A program made the position numbers and the translations under genes. Shown one piece after another: positions 1 to 5,597 of a DNA stretch of 6,295 nt (positions are counted from its first letter, which is position 1; every line of letters starts with the position of its first letter). The stretch is from assembly GCA_903837255.1 (NCBI GenBank), contig CAILTZ010000899.1:1-6295 (forward strand), read 5' to 3'. The notes under the pieces were generated by a model that worked only from the letters and a program-made list of their open reading frames with translations, did not search any database and was not told the DNA's origin. The DNA comes from an uncultured Pirellula sp. (GTDB lineage Bacteria; Planctomycetota; Planctomycetia; Pirellulales; Pirellulaceae).

Positions 1-1
1 A

Positions 2-940
2 GGCATGGGGTTGGATTTTGGAGACATCAACGGCGATGGATTGTTCGATATCTATGTCAGCAATATCGCCGATGACTTCGCACTCCACGAGGGGCATTTC
101 GTCTTTGTCAGCACCGGCCAAACGCAGGAGTTTGAGCAAGGCATTGCACCCTACCGCCAGCAGAGTAGCGCATTGGGGTTGGTGCGAGGAGGCTGGGGAT
201 GGGATTGCCGATTCGCCGATTTCGACAACGACGGACCGATGGAAGCGATTCAGGCCACAGGCTTTGTCAAAGGGACCATCAACCGCTGGCCCGAATTGCA
301 TGCACTCGGGACGACCAATGATAGGCTCATCAGCAATCCGTCGATGTGGCCCAAGTTCCAGCCACCCAGCGCGGATCTCAGCGGTCACAATCCCAATCCA
401 TTCTATGTACGGTCCAGTTCCAGCGGTCGTTTTGTGGACATCAACAAGTCGCTCGGTATGGCTGAAGCGTGGAACACACGAGGACTAGCCATCGCGGATG
501 TCGACGGGGATGGGTGGCTAGACTTCGTAGCGGCCAATCAATGGGAACCCTCCATCTATTTTCACAATCAAAGCCGGTCAAAGTCCGGCCAGAACTCGTT
601 TGTCGCTCTGCATTTAATCATGCCACCCGAGGAAAGCGAACTGTCCAAAGTACGATTGCACGACGGGCATCCGACCAAAGATATCGTCGGACGTCCAGCT
701 ATTGGAGCCATCGCGTCGATCAGCTTTCCTGGCGGTCAAAAACAGGTTGCATTCGTAGACGGAGGTACTGGCCACTCTGGAAAACGTGCTCCGACGATCC
801 ACTTCGGATTAGGGCCCAAGGCCCCTGAACGCATCTCGGTCACATTGCAATGGCGAGATTGCTCGGGTCGCATGCAAACAGAAACACTCGATGTCCCTAC
901 TGGACAATGGTCCACACTAGAACTAGGAAAGAAAGGTTAA
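2..940 (+). CDS. CRTAC1-like FG-GAP/ASPIC-UnbV protein, 5' partial (enediyne E4/UnbV-like)
   Basis: C-terminal part of a secreted-type beta-propeller protein. The frame is open to the left edge, and the first Met (base 5) sits inside the conserved G-M-G-x-D-x-G-D stretch, so it is internal and the true start lies upstream. Calcium-binding FG-GAP/VCBS loops are visible at residues 7-15 (DINGDGLFD), 72-80 (DFDNDGPME, last loop residue altered) and 165-173 (DVDGDGWLD), counting from that Met. Residues about 229-307 form the ASPIC/UnbV domain (GRPAIGA...FPGG...V..GTGHSGKRAPTIHFGLG). The family is very common in planctomycetes and has no settled biochemical role. In enediyne clusters its member is E4/UnbV. 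The next gene starts 3 bases after the stop and is UnbU-like, which favours the E4-type assignment over one of the many unrelated CRTAC1 paralogues. Confidence 0.88.
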   Translation, partial: GMGLDFGDINGDGLFDIYVSNIADDFALHEGHFVFVSTGQTQEFEQGIAPYRQQSSALGLVRGGWGWDCRFADFDNDGPMEAIQATGFVKGTINRWPELHALGTTNDRLISNPSMWPKFQPPSADLSGHNPNPFYVRSSSSGRFVDINKSLGMAEAWNTRGLAIADVDGDGWLDFVAANQWEPSIYFHNQSRSKSGQNSFVALHLIMPPEESELSKVRLHDGHPTKDIVGRPAIGAIASISFPGGQKQVAFVDGGTGHSGKRAPTIHFGLGPKAPERISVTLQWRDCSGRMQTETLDVPTGQWSTLELGKKG

Positions 941-943
941 GCC

Positions 944-1957
944 ATGTTGAAATCTCAACAGATCGCTACGGTTCAGTACTATCCACAGGCCAGCGCCAAC
1001 CTGCGATTATTCGCACTATGGTACTTTTTGGTGTTGATGACCATTTGGAACGTTGCTGGACACACGTTCCTGGGCTTTGAACAGGCATGGATCGCACCTA
1101 TGGTTGCCGTGACAGCTGCAACGCTCACGCAATTGTTGCTCGAGTGGATCGATGCGAAAGCCACTGGTCGTCGGGCACGCTTCCTGGGTAGCATAGCCAA
1201 CTTTGCCAACTTTCTACCACCTGCCATGATCAGCGGCTTTGCCTGCGGCATGTTGCTCTATCCCAACGATCGAATCATGCCCTTTGTTTTTGCAGGGGTG
1301 ATCTCGATCGCTTCCAAGGTACTATTCAGAATCCGACTCCAAGACGGCCGCTTGACCCACTTCTTGAACCCCTCGAACTTCGGGATCCTCGCTACGCTAT
1401 TATTGTTTCCATCGGTCGGACAAGCCCCTCCCTATCACTTCACTGAGAACATCACCGGAATGTGGCATTGGCTCTTGCCCATCGGCATTATGTTCTCGGG
1501 CATCGTTGTCCACGGGTTTGCCACAGGCCGATTGCCGCTATGCGTCGCTTGGCTATCTGCGTTTGTGATTCAAGGCGTAGCGCGATCATGGATCAACGGG
1601 GATTTGGAACACTGGTATGTTCCCCTAACCCCGATGTCAAGCGCAGGCTTCATTCTCTTTACGCTGTACATGATTCCAGATCCAGCGACCACGCCGATCA
1701 AACTCAGTCGCCAAATTCTCTTCGGGGCGTCGGTCGCCTTTATGTATGCGTTTTTTCAAATGAATCACATCGTCTACGGATTGTTCCTGGCGCTTGTTTC
1801 GGTCTGCATCATCCGCGGTGGGCTGATCACTCTGTTGTTTCGCCCTAGGGTTGCTACGCAAAAGACTACGTTTCCACAAGAGCGTTTTCCAGATGCACAA
1901 CGTCCGGATCGCAAAGTCCTAGTCCCCGCAAATACCGAACCTGTCACGGTGAGTTAA
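944..1957 (+). CDS. Polytopic membrane protein, UnbU/E5-like (NQR2/RnfD/RnfE-related)
   Basis: A 337-residue inner-membrane protein with about ten hydrophobic segments, roughly at 21-44, 48-68, 90-108, 111-127, 144-158, 173-193, 197-213, 232-246, 255-272 and 275-297, and a polar C-terminal tail of about 38 residues. Signature stretches are N-P-S-N-F-G at 142-147 and the P-D-P-A-T-T-P turn at 245-251. These resemble the N-P(A/S)-x-F/G and (T)DP.TSP motifs of RnfD/NqrB and of the enediyne proteins called UnbU/E5. I see no S-G-A-T flavinylation motif of the kind that carries covalent FMN in RnfD/NqrB. The ATG start has a purine-rich GAAAGG at 931-936, 7 bases upstream. It is translationally coupled to its neighbours (3 bases before, 2 bases after). 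The function of E5 proteins is unknown; a redox or transport role is only inference. Confidence 0.8.
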   Translation: MLKSQQIATVQYYPQASANLRLFALWYFLVLMTIWNVAGHTFLGFEQAWIAPMVAVTAATLTQLLLEWIDAKATGRRARFLGSIANFANFLPPAMISGFACGMLLYPNDRIMPFVFAGVISIASKVLFRIRLQDGRLTHFLNPSNFGILATLLLFPSVGQAPPYHFTENITGMWHWLLPIGIMFSGIVVHGFATGRLPLCVAWLSAFVIQGVARSWINGDLEHWYVPLTPMSSAGFILFTLYMIPDPATTPIKLSRQILFGASVAFMYAFFQMNHIVYGLFLALVSVCIIRGGLITLLFRPRVATQKTTFPQERFPDAQRPDRKVLVPANTEPVTVS

Positions 1958-1959
1958 TC

Positions 1960-2886
1960 ATGACGATACCAATATCTTCTTTGGCTGATGTTGAGGTAAC
2001 TCATACGATCGCACCGAGGATCACGTTTCAAGACACCAATATTGTGGGGAATGTCTACTTTTTGACCTTCTTTCGCTGGCAATCAGAATGCCGTGATGCC
2101 TGGCTGCGAACGGCCATGCCCGAGGTTTGGGCCGCGAGGCGCTGCGGAGGAGCAAGGTTGCTTGTGAGCAACTGGTCCAATCGCTTTGAAGACGCCTTCG
2201 GGGCGACCATCGGCGACCCAATATCGGTCACCTTGCGAGTACACAGCCAAGACCAAAACAGTGTGCTGCTGTCGATGGAAGTTCTAAAGCACGATGGCCC
2301 GTCGAGATCTCGATTGGCTTCGGGCATTATGAAGTTCCGGATCGAGCCGGCCACAGCCGATGCCGAGCATGAGCATTGCGCAAGCAGGATCGAAACGCAA
2401 GACGGACCGAGCTACGCAATGCAGTTAAGAACACCGATCGATCATGATTTGCAATCCATCGATCTTGTGAGTTGGCAAGGCAAATGCCGTGAACTTTTCT
2501 TAGAAGATCAAACCGATTCCATTATGCGTCAGGTAACGCAGCGGGAGTTGATCTTGCAAACCACTACGGCATCGCTGGACTGGACAGGGCCAGTACCCCA
2601 GCGGGACCAAGCCGTACGGGTCGAAATGCGATTGGAATCGCTTAAGTGCGGGCAGATGGGAGTGAGTTTCAATTACCTCATCGACGAACCTGGAGAACTG
2701 TCAGGGGTGTCCTTCGCCACAGGACATCAATCGATGAGCAGCAAGCACATGGTGGGGACGAAGCTGTTGCCTTGTCCACTACCAAGCCAGATGTTGCAGG
2801 CGCTGCGCGAGTACACCCATTCGCCACGACTCATTGGCAAGATCGAGGACATTCTTCAATTTGCCGAACCAACACACTTGCCTTAA
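1960..2886 (+). CDS. Tandem double-hotdog protein, enediyne thioesterase E10-like
   Basis: A 308-residue soluble protein built of two hotdog-fold halves. Half 1 (about 11-130) carries F-Q-D-T-N-I-V-G-N-V-Y-F at 23-34 and R-W-Q-S-E-C-R-D at 39-46. This closely matches the F-E-E-T-N-L-V-G-N-V-Y-Y / R-W-Q-G-R-C-R-E hallmark of enediyne thioesterases (E10; CalE7, DynE7, SgcE10). Half 2 (about 152-288) keeps W-Q-G-K-C-R-E-L-F-L at 172-181 but has lost the T-N-L-V-G-N segment, replaced by D-H-D-L-Q-S-I-D around 161-168. Known E10 enzymes are about 150 residues with a single domain and release the polyene from PKSE. From memory of CalE7, the Asn of the TN motif and the Arg of the CRE motif matter for catalysis; half 1 has both (N27, R45), half 2 only R177. 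The start ATG has GGTGAG at 1948-1953 and lies 2 bases after the upstream stop. An alternative name would be a generic acyl-CoA thioesterase-like protein. Confidence 0.8.
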   Translation: MTIPISSLADVEVTHTIAPRITFQDTNIVGNVYFLTFFRWQSECRDAWLRTAMPEVWAARRCGGARLLVSNWSNRFEDAFGATIGDPISVTLRVHSQDQNSVLLSMEVLKHDGPSRSRLASGIMKFRIEPATADAEHEHCASRIETQDGPSYAMQLRTPIDHDLQSIDLVSWQGKCRELFLEDQTDSIMRQVTQRELILQTTTASLDWTGPVPQRDQAVRVEMRLESLKCGQMGVSFNYLIDEPGELSGVSFATGHQSMSSKHMVGTKLLPCPLPSQMLQALREYTHSPRLIGKIEDILQFAEPTHLP

Positions 2887-2889
2887 CCC

Positions 2890-2969
2890 AAAAAACGCGG
2901 GGACTGTCCCTCAAAAAACTCGGGGACTGTCCCCAGGTATTTGATCAAAAAACTCGGGGACTGTCCCCG
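2890..2969. repeat. Three direct copies of a palindromic REP-like repeat
   Basis: Copies lie at 2890-2910, 2913-2934 and 2947-2968, all in the same orientation. Each has a run of six A, then C(G/T)C, then the palindrome GGGGACTGTCCC(C). Copies 2 and 3 can form a perfect GGGGA-CTG-TCCCC stem-loop; copy 3 extends the stem by one pair (C2955-G2969). Copy 1 has CGC where the others have CTC, and lacks the fourth C. The array starts 3 bases after the stop of the double-hotdog gene, so it may also shape the 3' end of the operon transcript, although there is no U-tract after the stems. A decayed fourth copy lies beyond the transposase gene. Confidence 0.9.
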
Positions 2970-3378
2970 GTTTCTTGATAAGGGGAAATGACAACAATGT
3001 TTTGGGGGTTCGGCGGCGAAATCGAGTTCGATTCCACCCAAAAGAGGGGGGCATATGCCAATTCCGGCGAATTTTTTCATGCCTCGGCGCGCACCCCTGG
3101 CGCTGAGCCTCTCAGGCCCCTCAAAAGAAATGCATCCGTGCTCCTCAACACCCCCTCTCGACCCCCGAACCAGACTTTCATCTAGCCCGTCTCAGGTCGA
3201 ATCCCATCGGCTCAGCAGCTTATATCCCACTGATCTTCCACTGATCTTCCACTCGAAGTTTCGCTTAGTAAGCCCTCAGCAACCTATGTGCTTGCCCGGG
3301 TGATTGCTTGGGAGAACTTGCTTGGAAGAATTTGCGGAGGTGACCCGACTAGCCTTGGGTGCCCTCTGGGCCTGAGGC
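2970..3378. other. Non-coding stretch between repeat array and transposase gene
   Basis: About 400 bases without a convincing gene. Short open frames here (for example around 2988-3303) give proline-, serine- and arginine-rich translations without domain-like character and without ribosome binding sites. The only structure I see is an 11-base tandem duplication at 3229-3250. It may be the 3' flank of the transposase gene or decayed DNA brought in with the mobile unit. Confidence 0.5.
3229..3250. repeat. 11-bp tandem duplication
   Basis: ACTGATCTTCC occurs twice head to tail, followed by a further ACT. This is a short perfect tandem duplication in non-coding DNA, about 130 bases downstream of the transposase stop. 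It is probably a replication-slippage product. Confidence 0.85.
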
Positions 3379-4572
3379 TCAACCGGATTCCGATGCTGTG
3401 TCAGCCGAACTTGTCTGCTGGACATTCGAATCAGGCTTGCTCCCTGCCCGATACCGATACATCTCTCCGAACTCTCTGGCTTGGCGAACCACTACCTCTG
3501 CCCCCAAACTGTGGTTCTTAATACACGCCGGAACCTCCGCAGGTAACTCGGCGCCCGCTTGAAAAAGCTTGTTCCTGATACACCATTCCACGGCATCCAA
3601 GTACTCCTCGACGGTGTATTCCAAAAAACCTTTGTCGCTACACCGGTAGCCATCCTCGTGCAACTGAGGATCACTCGACAAGGTCTCTAACTTGACCAAA
3701 CTTAGAAACTCTCCTCTGGATAACCTGGACACCGACACCGGTGCTGCTTTTTTCGGGTCCCTATTCGATTGACTCGCCTTATTCTCCGGTGCTTCGGCGG
3801 CATTCTCCTGAGCTTGCGCGGCGGGCCCCTCGGCTTTAGAATCGATCTGCACGGTCTGATTGTCTGCCTGGGCTTGCTGGTCCTCTTTTGCCTTTTGTCG
3901 ATATCGGATCATATCGAGCCGAATCTTGGCCGACGTGTAGTCGTAGCCTTCGATGTTCTCGGCAATTGAGGCTTGGACGGCATTGAGATCGACATACAAA
4001 CAGCAACCAAGCAGGTACGAAAGGTCTTCGATCACCGTCGCATGGAATCGGCCTTTCCAAAGCGGCCCCATCGAACCCCCATCTTCTTTGTTCGCCCTTT
4101 GTGCGACTTTTTGGCAACTCAGCCGCATCCACCAACTGATGCTACTGAGCTGCGCGCGTGTTTTCTTGATCCTCTTTTTGTTCTTTGCCAGATTATCAAT
4201 TTGCGATTCCTTGGGAGGAATCGGGACATACTGAACCTGGCCGTCGACCTCTTGCCGCTTTTTCGATCTTGGACAAAGGGTCAGCCAACGGCGAGCGACC
4301 TCACGATCGCTCCATTTTTTGACCACATCAGGCCTGGATCTTAGGACCTGATGGATATGGTTGCCCATCAGGGCGAAATCCAGCAGGTCGATCGCCATGA
4401 GCGAGCTTTGGAATTCCAGGATATCAAGGATCCAATCTTTTCGATGGGAGTTGCTGGTCCTGGTGGCGAAGTCCTCGCCAAGAAGAAACAGATTCCGGGA
4501 AGTCTTTGCCACGGTATGAGCGATGGTGACTTCGTTGGGATTAATCAAACTGCCACGGGTTTTACGGGACAT
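3379..4572 (-). CDS. REP-associated Y1/HUH transposase (RAYT), planctomycete type
   Basis: A 397-residue single-strand DNA transposase/nickase. The start is set at the ATG of M-S-R-K-T-R-G-S because AGGAGGG lies 8 bases upstream and because planctomycete relatives begin with this same motif. An upstream in-frame Met (base 4740) would add 56 residues of unrelated sequence. The metal-binding HUH motif is H72-I-H74 in F-A-L-M-G-N-H-I-H; W-K-G-R-F follows at 172-176. The candidate nucleophile is Y193 in C-L-Y-V-D-L-N-A-V-Q-A, the family's usual Y-V-D-L-N-P-I-R-A with Pro and Arg replaced. Residues about 229-275 are a Gln/Ala/Glu-rich low-complexity linker. About 287-378 form a conserved-looking C-terminal region. 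Classic RAYTs are roughly half this length. The catalytic residues are intact, so it may be active, though the region around the Tyr is divergent. Confidence 0.87.
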   Translation of the reverse strand: MSRKTRGSLINPNEVTIAHTVAKTSRNLFLLGEDFATRTSNSHRKDWILDILEFQSSLMAIDLLDFALMGNHIHQVLRSRPDVVKKWSDREVARRWLTLCPRSKKRQEVDGQVQYVPIPPKESQIDNLAKNKKRIKKTRAQLSSISWWMRLSCQKVAQRANKEDGGSMGPLWKGRFHATVIEDLSYLLGCCLYVDLNAVQASIAENIEGYDYTSAKIRLDMIRYRQKAKEDQQAQADNQTVQIDSKAEGPAAQAQENAAEAPENKASQSNRDPKKAAPVSVSRLSRGEFLSLVKLETLSSDPQLHEDGYRCSDKGFLEYTVEEYLDAVEWCIRNKLFQAGAELPAEVPACIKNHSLGAEVVVRQAREFGEMYRYRAGSKPDSNVQQTSSADTASESG

Positions 4573-4580
4573 AGCGGTAG

Positions 4581-4587
4581 CCCTCCT
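4581..4587 (-). promoter_or_regulatory. Shine-Dalgarno site of the transposase gene
   Basis: On the minus strand this reads AGGAGGG, 8 bases before the ATG at 4572. It is the strongest ribosome binding site in the window and decides the start codon against the longer in-frame alternative at 4740. Confidence 0.8.
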
Positions 4588-4655
4588 GACTGCTAAACAG
4601 CTGAACAAACACAAAAACACGGGTAAAAACAACCGCGGTGTCCATCCGCAACCGT

Positions 4656-4679
4656 GTGCAAGGCAACTGGTCCTTGCAC
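4656..4679. repeat. 8-bp inverted repeat in the transposase leader
   Basis: GTGCAAGG and CCTTGCAC are separated by 8 bases and lie 84-107 bases upstream of the transposase start. This could be an RNA hairpin in the leader or an operator. It is not followed by a T-run, so a terminator is unlikely. Confidence 0.5.
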
Positions 4680-4742
4680 GCAGTCCCAACGCTCGCAACA
4701 TGCCTTTTTTTGTGGAAAGAACATGGCTTAAGACGTTCATAT

Positions 4743-4764
4743 CTAGGCGAGCCGTTCAGCCTAG
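4743..4764. repeat. 6-bp inverted repeat CTAGGC/GCCTAG
   Basis: The arms CTAGGC and GCCTAG are separated by 10 bases, about 170-190 bases upstream of the transposase start. The spacing would suit a dimeric regulator site or a hairpin. A 6-base arm can occur by chance, so the support is weak. Confidence 0.35.
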
Positions 4765-4844
4765 CGACCAAGCCCTTATTGTGCAGAAACGGGGGGGGGA
4801 GGTGTTGGATTTGGTCGAAGAATTTTCGTGATTTTTCGATCGGC

Positions 4845-4876
4845 AAAAAACGCGGGGTCTGTCTCTGGATCCCGCG
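4845..4876. repeat. Fourth, diverged REP-like repeat copy
   Basis: Bases 4845-4865 match repeat copy 1 (2890-2910) at 19 of 21 positions, with A-to-T and C-to-T changes inside the palindrome, in the same orientation. It continues into CCCGCG at 4871-4876, which pairs with CGCGGG at 4851-4856 to form a longer imperfect hairpin. It marks the right side of the transposase unit and directly precedes the truncated fasciclin gene. Confidence 0.75.
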
Positions 4877-4910
4877 ACACTCTAGCGAGCAAAAGCGGCA
4901 CGCGATTAAT

Positions 4911-5246
4911 GTGAGCAAGACACTCAAAGGTGCCGGTCCGTTCACAGTATTCGCACCGACAGATGACGCGTTTGCGAAGTTGCCTGCAGGGACAGTAGAG
5001 AGTCTACTTCTGCCTGAGAACAAGAGCAAGTTGGTTGGTATCCTGACGCATCATGTGGTCGCTGGCAAGGTAACTGCAGCCGACGTCATGAAGCTGTCGA
5101 GTGCCACAACCTTGGCTGCCAAGCCAATCACGATTTCAGTCAAAGATAGCAAGGTAATGATTGACAATGCAACCGTTACTGCGGCCGATATTCATTGCAC
5201 CAACGGTGTTATCCATGTCGTTGATTCAGTGATATTGCCAAGTTAA
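4911..5246 (+). pseudogene. 5'-truncated fasciclin (FAS1) domain gene
   Basis: The translation is a clear FAS1 domain, an extracellular adhesion-type fold. The first conserved block is [13 protein letters not shown], followed by K-L-P-A-G-T-V, the [13 protein letters not shown] stretch, and the final block [13 protein letters not shown] just before the stop. A full domain is about 130-140 residues and bacterial FAS1 proteins usually carry a signal peptide. Here only about 111 residues remain. The first helix of the domain and any signal peptide are missing, and similarity ends near the V-S-K-T at 4911. An in-frame GTG is at 4911, without a recognisable ribosome binding site. The break falls within about 35 bases of the REP-like repeat at 4845-4876, so I infer truncation by the mobile unit. 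A short cytoplasmic product cannot be excluded. Confidence 0.75.
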
Positions 5247-5301
5247 CTTGTTGGAAATGCCACAAGATTGTGCATTGATTTCGAGTACCACTTTATTTTT
5301 C

Positions 5302-5328
5302 ACATCAACCCAAATTTTGGGTTGATGT
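5302..5328. repeat. Near-perfect 13-bp inverted repeat (hairpin)
   Basis: ACATCAACCCAAA and TTTGGGTTGATGT surround a single T, giving a 27-base palindrome, realistically a stem of about 11 pairs with a small A/T loop. It lies 55 bases after the fasciclin stop and 34 bases before the next start. For rightward transcripts there is no T-run after the stem (the T-rich CTTTATTTTT lies before it), so it is not a canonical intrinsic terminator. It could be a non-canonical terminator, an operator for the small membrane protein gene, or an RNA-stabilising stem. Confidence 0.7.
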
Positions 5329-5362
5329 TGAAGCACCAACATGTTCCTGGAAATGCAAGTAA

Positions 5363-5581
5363 ATGAATACTTCTAAACTCAAGTCTCTTTCAACGCTATG
5401 CTTTTTTCTAGGATTTGCTTCCATTATAGCCTCGATCGCCATTTGGTTTTTAACTGGCGGTGATGAGGCTGAGGCAAAAGCGCATGCCGAACGATTCGGC
5501 ATTTTTGTTGGGCTTTGGGCGCCCACCTTCTTTTCGCTCTCGGGCCGACTCGACCAACTCTGTAGCACTCGTAAGGTGTAG
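5363..5581 (+). CDS. Small conserved two-helix membrane protein
   Basis: A 72-residue protein. Two hydrophobic segments, about 10-31 and 45-60, are joined by an acidic, Ala-rich loop (G-G-D-E-A-E-A-K-A-H). The motif A-E-R-F-G-I-F-V-G-L-W-A-P-T-F at 42-56 recurs, from memory, in small uncharacterised bacterial membrane proteins, which supports a real gene. It likely sits in the cytoplasmic membrane; function unknown. No strong ribosome binding site precedes the ATG. The inverted repeat at 5302-5328 lies just upstream and could belong to its control region. It converges on the next gene with 16 bases between stops. Confidence 0.7.
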   Translation: MNTSKLKSLSTLCFFLGFASIIASIAIWFLTGGDEAEAKAHAERFGIFVGLWAPTFFSLSGRLDQLCSTRKV

Positions 5582-5597
5582 GGCATCGCTGGTAGCC

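Larger units (their letters stand above)
4588..4844. other. Transposase upstream region with inverted repeats and a G9 tract
   Basis: No supportable gene. On the minus strand this is the leader/promoter region of the transposase. It holds an inverted repeat GTGCAAGG (4656-4663) / CCTTGCAC (4672-4679), extendable by a G-T and a G-C pair; an inverted repeat CTAGGC (4743-4748) / GCCTAG (4759-4764); and nine consecutive G at 4791-4799. I could not identify a clear -35/-10 pair. A plus-strand frame is open from 4638 through this region into the fasciclin remnant, but its translation here does not look like protein. Confidence 0.5.
2890..4876 (-). mobile_element. RAYT-type unit: Y1/HUH transposase gene flanked by REP-like repeats
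   Basis: A leftward HUH transposase gene (3379-4572) is bracketed by the same repeat family: three copies at 2890-2969 and one at 4845-4876. Solitary REP-associated tyrosine transposases are known to sit beside palindromic REP sequences that serve as their substrates. The limits given are simply the outermost repeats; no terminal inverted repeats or target duplications are seen, and none are expected for HUH single-strand transposition. The right edge coincides with the point where fasciclin coding similarity stops, which fits insertion or rearrangement there. Whether the unit moves as a whole is inference. Confidence 0.55.

Noticed and set aside
18..488. Open frame of 156 codons overlapping the first gene.
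   Set aside because: Shadow of the FG-GAP/ASPIC gene in another frame; Ser/Arg-rich translation without domain character.
2890..2969. Possible CRISPR array.
   Set aside because: Only three short copies with unequal spacers of 2 and 12 bases, a self-palindromic core, and no cas genes; REP-like repeats fit better.
2988..3303. Short plus-strand frames downstream of the repeat array.
   Set aside because: No ribosome binding sites and compositionally biased translations without similarity to anything I recognise.
3836..4135. Open frames on both strands inside the transposase gene (for example 3836-4135 minus, 3973-4344 plus).
   Set aside because: They lie inside a well-supported HUH transposase gene and their translations show no recognisable motifs.
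4573..4740. Longer start of the transposase with 56 extra residues, including a hydrophobic segment like a membrane anchor.
   Set aside because: A strong AGGAGGG precedes the downstream ATG at 4572, relatives begin with M-S-R-K-T-R-G, and the extra residues have no family similarity.
5302..5328. Canonical rho-independent terminator.
   Set aside because: The stem is strong but no T-run follows it in either transcription direction; annotated as an inverted repeat only.
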